Assembly (NCBI GenBank): GCA_945889005.1
Contig: CAMDBI010000007.1
Location: forward strand, 57,816-121,815
DNA length: 64,000 nt
From: Bacteroides fragilis
GTDB taxonomy: Bacteria; Bacteroidota; Bacteroidia; Bacteroidales; DTGW01
Direction: 5' to 3'
Shown: positions 1-10,610 of the stretch, in pieces
Numbering within the stretch: the first letter of the stretch is position 1
Layout of the letters: each line of letters starts with the position of its first letter
Notes under the pieces: model-generated
Told to the model about the DNA's origin: nothing
Seen by the model: only the letters and a program-made list of their open reading frames with translations
Database searches by the model: none
Program-made: the position numbers and the translations under genes

Positions 1-1
1 G

Positions 2-736
2 TCTAATATTAGGCGAAGAGAAAAAGATTCGATGCTCGAAAATATTTCGGATGTGTTGAAAATACAAGTTCAACAAAAAAATCAGCCTGTATCGGACGAG
101 CTTATATTGTTGCCAGATATTGATTTCGAGTTCGATGCCAAATCAAGTATCTATACTCATTCCGAACATATTGAGCCAATAGTAATTGATACAAATTTCA
201 ATAAAAGTTTTGAAATAGAAAGCTCAGTCGAATCTGATGCCGATGAATCTTTTGTCAATAGTCTATTAGAGGAACAACATGTTTTAGAAGAAAGTGTCAA
301 AATTGTAGAAATAGATACAAATGTAAAGTCTGAAATTGAAAATGAGCCTATAGAAGAAGAAGTAAAACAAATGCCTGTTGTTGAAAAACCCAAAAGGACA
401 TCGAATGCAACATCATATTTCGATATCAACGAATTGGCAGGCGACGATTTTAAAATTGAATCAAAAGAGAATGATCTTATAGCTAAGTTTTTGGTCGAAA
501 GTCCTCGTTTGGAACCCAAAATGGAGGTAGTGCCTTTAAGTGAAGAAGTTTCAGAGTCGGGAAATAAAATTTACGATGATTTTATGACCGAATCTTTGGC
601 AAAAATTTATATCAAACAAGGGAATTTTGAGAAAGCTCTGTTAATTTTTGATAAATTAAGTTTGAAATATCCCGAAAAAAATAGTTACTTTGCAGCCCGT
701 GTTGAAGAAATCAATAAATTAAAAAACAATCAATAA
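2..736 (+). CDS. TPR-containing protein, 5' end outside window
   Basis: The frame is open to the left edge of the window, so the true start is probably upstream; the first internal ATG is at 32. Most of the visible protein is acidic, rich in Glu, Asp and Ser and low in complexity. The last 45 or so residues form a recognisable tetratricopeptide unit (AKIYIKQGNFEKALLIFDKL followed by YPEKN). The product is probably a scaffold or adaptor acting through that TPR. It lies 11 nt upstream of secG in the same direction; in Bacteroidota a TPR-type protein commonly precedes secG next to envelope genes. No enzymatic motif is visible, so no specific function is proposed. Confidence 0.75.
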   Translation, partial: SNIRRREKDSMLENISDVLKIQVQQKNQPVSDELILLPDIDFEFDAKSSIYTHSEHIEPIVIDTNFNKSFEIESSVESDADESFVNSLLEEQHVLEESVKIVEIDTNVKSEIENEPIEEEVKQMPVVEKPKRTSNATSYFDINELAGDDFKIESKENDLIAKFLVESPRLEPKMEVVPLSEEVSESGNKIYDDFMTESLAKIYIKQGNFEKALLIFDKLSLKYPEKNSYFAARVEEINKLKNNQ

Positions 737-747
737 ATCAACAAGTT

Positions 748-1107
748 ATGTATATCGCAATTATTATATTAATGATTATTATAAGCATTTTGCTTGTACT
801 TATAGTGCTGGTACAGAATTCGAAAGGTGGAGGTTTGGCAGCAAATTTTACCGGTTCGCAAGTTATGGGAGTTCGTCGTACGGCAGATTTTCTCGAAAAA
901 GCTACTTGGACTTTAGCATCGGCTATTCTTGTATTAGCAATAGTAGCAAATATTATTATGCCTCGTCAGGTCGAAGTTGAACGCAAATCGTTAATCGAAG
1001 ATCAAGTAAAAAATGCAATTGATCCGAATGCTGTTCCCAATTTTCCAACTTCAGCTCCAGCTTCACAGCCTGCACAAAACGCACAACCAGCCCCAGAAAA
1101 TAAATAG
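748..1107 (+). CDS. secG: Preprotein translocase subunit SecG
   Basis: A 119-residue inner-membrane protein with two hydrophobic helices (about residues 2-22 and 52-72). Between them is the conserved SecG loop, with VLVQNSKGGGLAANFTGSQ followed by the segment around the second helix. SecG joins SecY and SecE in the protein-conducting channel and assists SecA-driven export. The C-terminal tail is rich in Pro, Ala and Gln, which is common in Bacteroidota SecG. The gene starts 11 nt after the TPR gene and is followed by a strong terminator, so it is probably the last gene of that operon. Confidence 0.95.
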   Translation: MYIAIIILMIIISILLVLIVLVQNSKGGGLAANFTGSQVMGVRRTADFLEKATWTLASAILVLAIVANIIMPRQVEVERKSLIEDQVKNAIDPNAVPNFPTSAPASQPAQNAQPAPENK

Positions 1108-1130
1108 TTTTTTCTTCAAAAGATTTACAA

Positions 1131-1160
1131 AAAGTCAGCAAAACACTTTGCTGACTTTTT
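1131..1160 (+). terminator. Rho-independent terminator after secG
   Basis: A perfect 10-bp stem (AAAGTCAGCA at 1131-1140 with TGCTGACTTT at 1149-1158) around an 8-nt loop runs directly into a T-run. It lies 24 nt after the secG stop and separates secG from groES-groEL. Confidence 0.9.
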
Positions 1161-1203
1161 TATTTTATATAATCGTAATGATATTACTTTTTCGAAATTA
1201 AGT

Positions 1204-1243
1204 ATCTGCCATCGCTTCAAAAATTGCTGAAAAAATGGCAGAT
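1204..1243. other. Hairpin in the groES upstream region
   Basis: A perfect 9-bp inverted repeat (ATCTGCCAT at 1204-1212 and ATGGCAGAT at 1235-1243) encloses a 22-nt loop and is followed by GTTTTTG. It could be a weak second terminator behind secG or an operator for the chaperonin operon. It does not match the CIRCE sequence. Confidence 0.4.
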
Positions 1244-1272
1244 GTTTTTGTTCAAAAATGACAAATTCCGTT

Positions 1273-1289
1273 TTGGCACGATTTGTGAA
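1273..1289 (+). promoter_or_regulatory. Possible sigma-54-like promoter of groES-groEL
   Basis: TTGGCACG at 1273-1280 matches the sigma-54 -24 element exactly. At the expected distance, 1285-1289 reads GTGAA and matches the -12 element TTGCW at only three of five positions. The groES ATG is 50 nt further on. I saw no good TAnnTTTG box in this gap. The -12 half is imperfect, so this is a suggestion only. Confidence 0.3.
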
Positions 1290-1338
1290 AAAGAGAATTG
1301 CAAAAAAGAATGTTTAACCAAATTAAATAATAGTTACT

Positions 1339-1617
1339 ATGTCAGAAGTTAAAATTAAACCCTTGGCCGACAGGGTGCTCGTTCAACCACAAGAAGCAGA
1401 AACTAAAACTGCAAGCGGAATTTTTATTCCCGATACAGCAAAAGAAAAACCACAACGCGGAGTTGTAATTGCTGTTGGTAAAGGCACTAAAGACGAAGCA
1501 ATGGAATTAAAAACAGGCGATGTTGTATTGTATGGCAAATATGCCGGAACCGAAATTTCGGTCGAAGGTAAAGACTATTTAATGATGCGTCAGAGCGACG
1601 TGTTGGCAGTAATTTAA
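1339..1617 (+). CDS. groES: Co-chaperonin GroES
   Basis: A 92-residue GroES of normal length. It has the N-terminal signature [17 protein letters not shown], the mobile loop region ([17 protein letters not shown]) and the C-terminal [18 protein letters not shown]. The heptameric lid closes the GroEL folding chamber in the cytoplasm. It is the first gene of a two-gene operon with groEL, separated by 83 nt that contain a small hairpin. Confidence 0.97.
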   Translation: MSEVKIKPLADRVLVQPQEAETKTASGIFIPDTAKEKPQRGVVIAVGKGTKDEAMELKTGDVVLYGKYAGTEISVEGKDYLMMRQSDVLAVI

Positions 1618-1619
1618 TT

Positions 1620-1643
1620 GACAATTGACAATCAACAATTGTC
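1620..1643. repeat. Small inverted repeat between groES and groEL
   Basis: GACAATTG (1620-1627) and CAATTGTC (1636-1643) can form an 8-bp stem with an 8-nt loop. They overlap a short tandem of the ATTGACA unit. It may be an RNA processing or stabilising hairpin in the operon spacer, or only a simple repeat. Confidence 0.35.
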
Positions 1644-1664
1644 GAAAATCATTTATTTTAATAA

Positions 1665-3332
<1,668 letters not shown>

Positions 3333-3348
3333 GAAGTCTTTTTTAAAC

Positions 3349-3390
3349 ATACAAAAAGCTCTTGGGTGTTCCTAAGAGCTTTTTTTGTAT
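3349..3390 (+). terminator. Rho-independent terminator after groEL
   Basis: The inverted repeat AAAAAGCTCTT / AAGAGCTTTTT with flanking ATAC/GTAT surrounds a loop of about 10 nt and ends in seven T residues. It begins 16 nt after the groEL stop. Confidence 0.9.
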
Positions 3391-3500
3391 CTTTCCATTG
3401 TTTTTTGCACTAATATTTCGACTTAGCTCAGAAACCAAGCAGACGGCAATTGGTAAATCTCAACTCTTAATTTACATTATTTATTAAATTAATTTGAATA

Positions 3501-4505
3501 ATGAAAGTAAAAATTGTATTGAAACAGCTTTTAAATCAGCTTAAGACAGACCTTACAGGCAAAGATACTCTGAGTGGATACACTTTTACCTATTCATGGA
3601 TGGCAAACCAGTTAGGGCACTTTTGTATGGGTTTTGTGTTGGTGTTTTTTCTGGTTTGGGGTGTCGATACTTTTGCTCAACAAGCCCCTAGTTGGTATTA
3701 TTTGGCTACATACCTTGTTGCAAGTTTGGTTTGGGTTTTAATGGAGCTTCGTAAAACCATAATTGCTATAAATGTTCAAAGAAGCTATGGCTCTTTCGAA
3801 CCCGATACTAGCTTCATTTGGAAGGACGTAATTGTCGATATTGCTTTTTTTATATATGGAACCACGATTGCCTATTTAGGCTATATGTATAATATTTGGG
3901 GAATTGTGGCTTTTGTTGGATTGTTAATCATTTACATATTCCCTGCATATCATTGGCTGATGCGTAAAATGTATTACCAACAGGCGTGTTTTCCAAAATA
4001 TATGCGATTGAGCGAGATTACAAAAACATTTGACTCGACTGTGAAAACGCAAATTGAAGACTTTTCGAAAAACAAAGGCGCAATTAAGGTAATATTGATT
4101 TTTGGTGGAATGCAAGCCGGTAAAACAGCCTTGGCAAATGCTATTGCAATTGAACATGCAGTGAAATGCAATGTTACAAGATATTCAACATTTCTGAAAT
4201 TTGCCGATTTGTTGATGTGTCGCGAAACATACAATCGTCAAAAAAGCAATCAAATATGGCCATGGCATTTTTCAGATATTTTGGTAGTCGACGATATAAA
4301 CTCTTCGTCCAACCATTTCGAATTAATTAAACCTCAGGATGTTAATGATGTGTTGTATACAGGAGCTCTAAAAGACGAAAATATGAATTTTTTAAAAAAC
4401 ATGAAAAGTATTTGGGTGTGTGGTGGTGGAAATGCACTCCAATGGAAGCAATTATTTGGCGAAATTGGATTTTCAGAATCTGAAATATTGGCAATTTGTT
4501 TATAG
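3501..4505 (+). CDS. Unrecognised membrane protein with C-terminal P-loop NTPase domain
   Basis: A 334-residue protein I cannot assign to a named family. The first half has about four hydrophobic helices (roughly residues 35-56, 66-85, 112-130 and 134-152). The second half is a compact P-loop domain. It has a Walker A (GGMQAGKTA, about residues 202-210), a Walker B (DILVVDDI, about 257-264) and a sensor-1-like strand (KSIWVCGGGN) near the C-terminus. No lid, arginine finger or helicase motifs are obvious, and the domain is short for an AAA+ module. It stands alone between the groEL terminator and convergent recJ, whose 3' end is 10 nt away. It could be a membrane-tethered ATPase or a GTPase-like switch; substrate and role are unknown. 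Confidence 0.8.
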   Translation: MKVKIVLKQLLNQLKTDLTGKDTLSGYTFTYSWMANQLGHFCMGFVLVFFLVWGVDTFAQQAPSWYYLATYLVASLVWVLMELRKTIIAINVQRSYGSFEPDTSFIWKDVIVDIAFFIYGTTIAYLGYMYNIWGIVAFVGLLIIYIFPAYHWLMRKMYYQQACFPKYMRLSEITKTFDSTVKTQIEDFSKNKGAIKVILIFGGMQAGKTALANAIAIEHAVKCNVTRYSTFLKFADLLMCRETYNRQKSNQIWPWHFSDILVVDDINSSSNHFELIKPQDVNDVLYTGALKDENMNFLKNMKSIWVCGGGNALQWKQLFGEIGFSESEILAICL

Positions 4506-4515
4506 TTAGGTTCTA

Positions 4516-6234
4516 TTAATCAACTTTAAGGTCTTTTATTCGCAATTGAAGTGTAGTATTTCCACGGTATTCGTTTTCGTCTATACAATAGCAAATGTCA
4601 AAAGGTTTTCCTTTGCCTATGTGTTTGAATTTTTGAGCCATGTTAAAGCCAATAGCAGGATAGGGCTTGAAGGGTTCGTCTTCTTGCAATAAGCTTAGTT
4701 TCAGGTGTTCTTTAGTTGTGCCAACTTCTTTGCCGGTACCATCGTCAACTACATTTTCCGACATAAAAACAGGCGACATATTCTCTGGCCCAAAAGGTTC
4801 GAATTGTTTAATAATTCTATAAAACTTTGGTGTTATATCTTTCAAACTTAACTCCATATCGATTTCGATATTTGGAATCATTTGTTCGTTCAAAATGGTA
4901 TCGCAAACTGTTTCTTCAAACATTTGAGTAAATGCTTTGAAGTTTTCTTTCTTTAAGGTGAGACCTGCTGCAAACATATGCCCGCCAAAGTTTTCGAGCA
5001 ATCCGCTGCAAGATTCTATGGCTTTGTACAAATCGTACCCAGCAACCGAACGTGCCGAACCGGTGATAAAGCCATTAGATTCAGTAAGTACAATGGTTGG
5101 TTTGTAATACGATTCGGTTAGTCTCGACGCAACAATTCCAACAACTCCTTTGTGCCATTCGGGATTGAAAAGTATGGTCGATTTTTTATTTTGTAATTCC
5201 TTACTGGTCGAAATCATTTTTAACGCCTGCTGGGTAATAGTGCTGTCGATACTGCGACGGGTGTTATTGAAGTCGTTAATTACTCCGCTCATATCGGCAG
5301 CCAGACTGGCATCGCACGAAATTAAAAGGTCTACCGACGATTTTCCAGTGTTTATACGACCAGCAGCATTGATTCGGGGGCCTATTTTAAATACAATATC
5401 ATCGATCGTTATTCCTTTACCGTCTAAACCCGATGTGTTGATAATGGCTTTGAGTCCACTCCGCGGATTGGCATTGAGGTGTTTAAGTCCAAAATGCGCA
5501 AGAATTCTATTTTCGCCCACAATAGGAACAATGTCTGAAGCAATACTTACTACAACTAGGTCCAGGTATGGGTAAATTGTTTCTTCCGAAATATTATTTT
5601 TTAAGCAGTATGCCTGAATTAGTTTGAAACCTACACCACAACCCGAAAGCTCTTTAAATGGATAAGTGCAATCGTGTCTTTTGGGGTCTAGCACAGCAAC
5701 AGCATCGGGTATAGTTGCATCTGATGTATGATGGTCGCAGATAACAAAATCGATGTGTTTTTTCTTTGCATATTCAATTTTTTCGATTGCTTTAATGCCA
5801 CAGTCGAGGGCAATAATAAGAGAATATCCGTTTGATTCTGCATAATCGATTCCTTTGTAGGAAATCCCATAACCTTCTCCATATCGGTCGGGAATATAAA
5901 ACCCTATTTGCCGGTGAATTTTTTCGAAAAAAGTAAACACCAAGGCAACTGAAGTAGTGCCATCGACATCGTAATCGCCATAAATCAATATTTTTTCGTT
6001 TTTGGCAATCGCTCGTTCAATTCTTTCTATGGCTTTTGCCATATCTTTCATAAGAAAAGGATCGTGCAAATCGGCTAAATCGGGACGAAAAAACTTCTTA
6101 GCATCCTCAAATGTGCTTATATTGCGTTGTACCAAAAGATTGGCAACTGGATAGTCGACCCCCAAAGCCTCCATCAGATGCCTTGTTTTTTCGATATCAC
6201 CGGGGATTTTTATTGTCCAGTTTTTATTCATCAA
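4516..6234 (-). CDS. recJ: Single-stranded-DNA-specific exonuclease RecJ
   Basis: A 572-residue DHH-family 5'-3' single-strand exonuclease used in recombination and mismatch or base-excision repair. The metal-binding motifs are present: YGDYDVDGTTS (about residue 80), DCGIK, VICDHHTSD, and the DHHA1-type C-terminal region with GSARSVAGYDLYKAI and ENFGGHMFAAGLTL. The C-terminal OB-fold segment follows. Length is normal. The gene is convergent with the membrane P-loop gene and divergent from lysS. Confidence 0.95.
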   Translation of the reverse strand: MMNKNWTIKIPGDIEKTRHLMEALGVDYPVANLLVQRNISTFEDAKKFFRPDLADLHDPFLMKDMAKAIERIERAIAKNEKILIYGDYDVDGTTSVALVFTFFEKIHRQIGFYIPDRYGEGYGISYKGIDYAESNGYSLIIALDCGIKAIEKIEYAKKKHIDFVICDHHTSDATIPDAVAVLDPKRHDCTYPFKELSGCGVGFKLIQAYCLKNNISEETIYPYLDLVVVSIASDIVPIVGENRILAHFGLKHLNANPRSGLKAIINTSGLDGKGITIDDIVFKIGPRINAAGRINTGKSSVDLLISCDASLAADMSGVINDFNNTRRSIDSTITQQALKMISTSKELQNKKSTILFNPEWHKGVVGIVASRLTESYYKPTIVLTESNGFITGSARSVAGYDLYKAIESCSGLLENFGGHMFAAGLTLKKENFKAFTQMFEETVCDTILNEQMIPNIEIDMELSLKDITPKFYRIIKQFEPFGPENMSPVFMSENVVDDGTGKEVGTTKEHLKLSLLQEDEPFKPYPAIGFNMAQKFKHIGKGKPFDICYCIDENEYRGNTTLQLRIKDLKVD

Positions 6235-6340
6235 TCTTTTTTAATTGTTCAATCGGTAAATATAATGACTAAAGTCAAATATACAGTGCTGTGAAAATTT
6301 AAATTTGTTTTTTAGTTTAAACTTTATACTCATTTTTAAT

Positions 6341-6372
6341 TTTGTCTATTATGTGGTTTTCGTGTAAATTCG
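6341..6372 (+). promoter_or_regulatory. Bacteroidota-type promoter for lysS
   Basis: A -33 element TTTG at 6341-6344 and a -7 element TAAATTCG at 6365-6372 (one mismatch to TAnnTTTG) are separated by 20 nt. The lysS ATG follows 18 nt after the -7 box, implying a very short leader. Confidence 0.6.
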
Positions 6373-6390
6373 CAGAAATTTTTTCTGAAT

Positions 6391-8112
6391 ATGAGTAATC
6401 TTGAACTGAGCGAACAAGAGATTTTTAGACGCAACTCTATGAATGAGTTGCGCAAGATGGGAATAGAGCCATTTCCGGCAGCTATGTACCATACAAATGT
6501 AAATACGAAAGAAATTCTCGATAATTATAGCCCCGAGAAAGGCAATTACCAGGATGTGTCGTTTGCAGGGCGTATCATGAGTCGCAATATTATGGGAAGC
6601 GCATCATTTGCAAAATTGCAAGACGAAAAAGGGCGTATTCAAATATATATTAAACGCGACGATATTTGCCCCGACGAAAACAAAGATTTGTACAATGTAG
6701 TTTTTAAAAAACTTCTCGATATTGGCGATATTATTGGTGTTAAAGGCTATGTGTTTGTTACACAAATGGGCGAAGTGTCGATCCATGTTAAAGAATTTAC
6801 GGTACTTGCCAAATCGGTAAAACCTTTGCCAATTGTTAAAGAAAAAGATGGTCAATTGTTCGATGCAGTTACCGATGCCGAAATGCGCTATCGCCAACGC
6901 TATGTCGATCTTATTATTAATCCGGCAGTGCGTGAGGTGTTTGTAAAACGTACAATGATTATGAATACCATGCGCGATTTTTTTAACTCGAAGGGCTACC
7001 TCGAGGTCGAAACGCCTGTGTTGCAGCCAATACCTGGAGGTGCTGCCGCTCGGCCTTTTATTACGCATCACAATGCTCTTGATATACCTTTGTACCTGAG
7101 AATTGCCAATGAGTTGTACCTTAAAAGGCTTATAGTTGGAGGTTTCGAAGGGGTTTATGAATTTGCAAAAGATTTTCGCAACGAGGGTATGGATCGCACG
7201 CACAATCCGGAGTTTACCGTTATGGAGATTTATGTAGCTTACAAAGACTATTTCTGGATGATGGACTTTACCGAGGAAATGCTCGAGAAAATTGCTTTAG
7301 CGCTTCACGGAACAACCAAAGTGAAAATGGGCGACAAGGAAATAGATTTCAAACGTCCGTTTCGTAGGATAACTATGATCGATGCCATTAAAGAACATAC
7401 TGGAATTGATATAAGCGGGAAAAATGAAGACGAATTGCTGCAAATATGTAAGCAACTCAATATAGAAGCAGACTCTAGCATGGGTAAAGGCAAATTGATC
7501 GACGAAATATTTGGCGAAAAATGTGAAGGTTCTTTTATTCAACCAACATTTATAATGGATTATCCGGTAGAGATGTCGCCTTTGTGTAAAAAGCACCGCA
7601 ACAATTCTCAATTAACCGAACGATTCGAACTTATGGTCAATGGAAAAGAGCTTTGCAATGCGTATTCGGAACTCAACGACCCTATCGACCAATTGGAACG
7701 CTTTCAAGATCAGTTAAAACTAAGCGAAAAAGGCAACGACGAAGCCATGTTTATCGACTACGATTTTGTGCGCTCGCTCGAATACGGTATGCCAAACACA
7801 TCGGGTATGGGTATTGGAATTGATCGTTTAACAATGCTTATGACCAATCAGCAGTCAATTCAGGATGTTCTCTTTTTCCCTCAAATGAAACCCGAAAAGA
7901 TAGCTAAGAAGGACGATGTAAATGACTTTATGGTTCTCGGAATGTCGCTACAATGGGCCGAAATTATTATGAAGCTGGGTTACAATACCATAGAGGATTT
8001 GAAAAAATGCAATGCCAATAAACTGCATCAGGATTTATGCGGATTTAACAAAAAGAATAAGCTCGAACTACAGAATCCATCGCAGGACGACGTAAAAAAA
8101 TGGATAAATTAA
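6391..8112 (+). CDS. lysS: Lysyl-tRNA synthetase, class II
   Basis: A 573-residue class II synthetase that charges tRNA-Lys. The OB-fold anticodon-binding domain spans about residues 55-150. Motif 2 is seen in FRNEGMDRTHNPEFT and motif 3 in GMGIGIDRLTML. About 70 extra residues follow the catalytic core and end in a helical segment (LGMSLQWAEIIMKLGYNT and beyond). This extension is usual in Bacteroidota LysS. The stop is immediately followed by the gpsA ATG, so the two are co-translated. Confidence 0.97.
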   Translation: MSNLELSEQEIFRRNSMNELRKMGIEPFPAAMYHTNVNTKEILDNYSPEKGNYQDVSFAGRIMSRNIMGSASFAKLQDEKGRIQIYIKRDDICPDENKDLYNVVFKKLLDIGDIIGVKGYVFVTQMGEVSIHVKEFTVLAKSVKPLPIVKEKDGQLFDAVTDAEMRYRQRYVDLIINPAVREVFVKRTMIMNTMRDFFNSKGYLEVETPVLQPIPGGAAARPFITHHNALDIPLYLRIANELYLKRLIVGGFEGVYEFAKDFRNEGMDRTHNPEFTVMEIYVAYKDYFWMMDFTEEMLEKIALALHGTTKVKMGDKEIDFKRPFRRITMIDAIKEHTGIDISGKNEDELLQICKQLNIEADSSMGKGKLIDEIFGEKCEGSFIQPTFIMDYPVEMSPLCKKHRNNSQLTERFELMVNGKELCNAYSELNDPIDQLERFQDQLKLSEKGNDEAMFIDYDFVRSLEYGMPNTSGMGIGIDRLTMLMTNQQSIQDVLFFPQMKPEKIAKKDDVNDFMVLGMSLQWAEIIMKLGYNTIEDLKKCNANKLHQDLCGFNKKNKLELQNPSQDDVKKWIN

Positions 8113-9108
8113 ATGACAAAAGGTAAAAAAGTAGCCATTATTGGCGGAGGTAGCTGGGCTACAGCTCTTGCTAAACTTGCACTGCCAAATGCTTCGGTTA
8201 TCAACTGGTATATATTCGAAAGTGATATTGTTGAACATATTAAGAAGTTTCACCATAATCCTCGTTATTTGAGTTCGGTCGAATTTGATACAAAAAAATT
8301 ACATTTCCACGACTCTCCCAAAAAAGCAATCGAAGCATCGGATGTTGTGATTTTTGTTGTGCCATCGGCATATATTAAGGCTTCGTTGGGCGATGAGGAA
8401 ATCGATTTTAACCACCAAATATTTGTAAATGCAGTAAAAGGACTTGTTCCTGACGAAAACTTAACGGTTACACAGTATTTTCAAAAAAGGTATAACGTAA
8501 AAAGCAGTAATATAGCTGTTGTTTCAGGTCCTTGTCATGCCGAAGAAATTGCTATGGAGCGTCTTTCATATTTGACAGTGGCAGCTGAGAAAAAAAATGA
8601 TATAGAGCTTGTAAGAAGTATTATTAACAATAACTATCTTCGAACAGTTGCGTCGAACGATGTTTATGGAATCGAATATGCATCGGTGTTGAAAAATATT
8701 TATGCCTTGGGAACTGGTATTTGTCATGGTATGGGCTATGGCGACAATTTTACAGCTGTATTTGTTGCCAATTCGCTTCGTGAGATGAAACGATTTCTCA
8801 AAAAAGTATTCGAACACGATCGCAATCTTTCCTACTCTGCCTATTTGGGCGATCTTTTGGTAACAGCCTATTCGCAATTTAGTCGAAATCGTACTTTTGG
8901 AAATATGATTGGTAAGGGATACTCCGTTAAATCAGCAATGCTCGAAATGAATATGGTTGCAGAAGGCTACTATGCCTCTAAATCGATTCACGAAATTAAC
9001 GAAATGTTGAATGTAAAAATGCCTATCGCTTCGGCAATTCATCGAATACTTTATGAAAAAATTTCACCAGTAATTGAAATGAAATTGCTAACTTCGAAAT
9101 TGAGATAG
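8113..9108 (+). CDS. gpsA: NAD(P)H-dependent glycerol-3-phosphate dehydrogenase
   Basis: A 331-residue protein with the N-terminal Rossmann motif AIIGGGSWATALAKL, the AVVSGPCHAEEIA loop and the catalytic Lys region YASVLKNIYALGTGI. It reduces dihydroxyacetone phosphate to sn-glycerol 3-phosphate for phospholipid synthesis. It abuts lysS with no spacer. A promoter for pgi appears to lie over its 3' end. Confidence 0.95.
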   Translation: MTKGKKVAIIGGGSWATALAKLALPNASVINWYIFESDIVEHIKKFHHNPRYLSSVEFDTKKLHFHDSPKKAIEASDVVIFVVPSAYIKASLGDEEIDFNHQIFVNAVKGLVPDENLTVTQYFQKRYNVKSSNIAVVSGPCHAEEIAMERLSYLTVAAEKKNDIELVRSIINNNYLRTVASNDVYGIEYASVLKNIYALGTGICHGMGYGDNFTAVFVANSLREMKRFLKKVFEHDRNLSYSAYLGDLLVTAYSQFSRNRTFGNMIGKGYSVKSAMLEMNMVAEGYYASKSIHEINEMLNVKMPIASAIHRILYEKISPVIEMKLLTSKLR

Positions 9109-9116
9109 TAATTTTG
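9084..9116 (+). promoter_or_regulatory. Bacteroidota-type promoter for pgi
   Basis: ATTG at 9084-9087 (near-consensus -33) and a perfect -7 box TAATTTTG at 9109-9116 are 21 nt apart. The site overlaps the gpsA stop and lies about 50 nt before the pgi ATG, so pgi may be transcribed both with lysS-gpsA and on its own. Confidence 0.55.
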
Positions 9117-9167
9117 TATATTTCAGATAATCAAATATTAGGTTAATAAAAGTATAAAAAAGTTGAA

Positions 9168-10517
9168 ATGGAAAAGCTTGGAATAAAAATTGACAAAATT
9201 TTTGACTTTGTAAAAAAAGATGAAGTGTATGCCTATGCTGATGAAATAAAGAAACACAACAAAGCATTGCACGAGAAAACTGGAAAAGGAAACGATTTCT
9301 TAGGTTGGGTCAACCTGCCATCGTCAATTTCTGAATCGGAAATTAAAGACATTGAGACAATTGCCGAAATGTATAAAGAAAAGGTTGAAATTGTTGTAAT
9401 AGTTGGTATTGGCGGTTCATACCTGGGGGCAAAATCAGTGATCGATGCACTTTCTCATTCGTTTACAAACCTTATTGGAGGAAACGATTATCCGACTATT
9501 GTTTTTGCCGGACAAAACATTGGCGAAGATTATATGCAGGAGCTACTGCATTTGCTCGAAAATAAAAAATATGGCATTGTATGTATTTCAAAATCAGGAA
9601 CTACAACAGAGCCTGCTCTTGCTTTTCGTATCTTAAAAGACCATTTGGAACGCAAAGTAGGCATAGATCTTGCAAAAGAATTAATAGTAGCAATTACCGA
9701 TGCTAAAAAAGGCGCATTACGAACCTTAGCATCGCAAGAAGGATACAAAACATTTGTTATATCTGACGATATTGGTGGACGTTTTTCTGTACTAACTCCA
9801 GTTGGTCTACTTCCAATAGCTGTTGCCGGTTTCAAAATTCGCAAACTGATTCATGGTGCTCGTTTTATGGAAGAGCAAACTGCCCCTGATGTTGAGTTCG
9901 ATCAAAACCCAGCTGCAATTTATGCCGCCGCTCGTAATGCCTTGTATAAAAAAGGAAAGAAAATTGAAATACTTGCAAACTACAATCCTAAACTAGTTTT
10001 TATTGCCGAGTGGTGGAAACAGCTTTATGGCGAAAGCGAAGGAAAAGATAATAAAGGAATTTTTCCCGCTGCAGTGAGTTTTACAACCGACTTGCACTCT
10101 ATGGGTCAATACATTCAGGAAGGCGAACGTATACTTTTCGAAACAGTTATTACTGTTAAAAATGTCGAAAGTAAAATTGCTATTCCTTACGATAAGGAAA
10201 ATCTCGATGGGTTGAATTTTATTGCTTACAAACGTATTGACGAAGTAAATAAAATGGCCGAATTGGGAACTATGCTTGCTCACATCGATGGTGGAGTGCC
10301 TAATATTTTTATCGAACTTCCGTCAATCAATGAGTTTAATATTGGCCAATTACTTTATTTCTTCGAAAAAGCTTGTGGTATTAGCGGCTACATTCTTGAT
10401 GTAAATCCATTCGACCAGCCTGGTGTTGAAGCATATAAGAAAAATATGTTTGCATTACTCGACAAACCGGGTTTCGAAGCCGAAGGACAGAAGCTAAAGG
10501 CTCGTATAGGTCTATAG
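9168..10517 (+). CDS. pgi: Glucose-6-phosphate isomerase
   Basis: A 449-residue isomerase of the shorter bacterial type. It interconverts glucose 6-phosphate and fructose 6-phosphate. The phosphate-binding loops [16 protein letters not shown] and [14 protein letters not shown] are present, as is the C-terminal catalytic Lys region ([15 protein letters not shown]). It lies 59 nt after gpsA. Confidence 0.96.
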   Translation: MEKLGIKIDKIFDFVKKDEVYAYADEIKKHNKALHEKTGKGNDFLGWVNLPSSISESEIKDIETIAEMYKEKVEIVVIVGIGGSYLGAKSVIDALSHSFTNLIGGNDYPTIVFAGQNIGEDYMQELLHLLENKKYGIVCISKSGTTTEPALAFRILKDHLERKVGIDLAKELIVAITDAKKGALRTLASQEGYKTFVISDDIGGRFSVLTPVGLLPIAVAGFKIRKLIHGARFMEEQTAPDVEFDQNPAAIYAAARNALYKKGKKIEILANYNPKLVFIAEWWKQLYGESEGKDNKGIFPAAVSFTTDLHSMGQYIQEGERILFETVITVKNVESKIAIPYDKENLDGLNFIAYKRIDEVNKMAELGTMLAHIDGGVPNIFIELPSINEFNIGQLLYFFEKACGISGYILDVNPFDQPGVEAYKKNMFALLDKPGFEAEGQKLKARIGL

Positions 10518-10537
10518 TTGAGTAGGATAAAAACACG

Positions 10538-10582
10538 AAGGTGCAAAGCTGCAAGGAGAATTTTTTTGCGATTTTGCGCCTT
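10538..10582 (+). terminator. Imperfect hairpin after pgi
   Basis: AAGGTGCAAA (10538-10547) pairs with TTTGCGCCTT (10573-10582) through one G-T wobble. The T content afterwards is modest (GAGTTTTAAT). It may be a weak terminator or a decayed copy of an extragenic palindromic repeat. It lies 29 nt before the GSCFA start. Confidence 0.45.
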
Positions 10583-10610
10583 TGAGTTTTAATATTATTA
10601 AAAAATTTCA

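Noticed and set aside
1616..1645. ATTGACA tandem as a CRISPR-like or phase-variable repeat
   Set aside because: There are only two full units; the spacer is too short for an array, and no slippage effect on a gene is apparent.
3391..3500. Possible tRNA-like segment (GCTCAGAAACC) before the membrane P-loop gene
   Set aside because: No acceptor stem, anticodon arm or T-loop consensus could be assembled.
6604..7203. Long minus-strand frame opposite lysS
   Set aside because: It is antisense to a well-conserved synthetase; the peptide has no motif and no upstream promoter.
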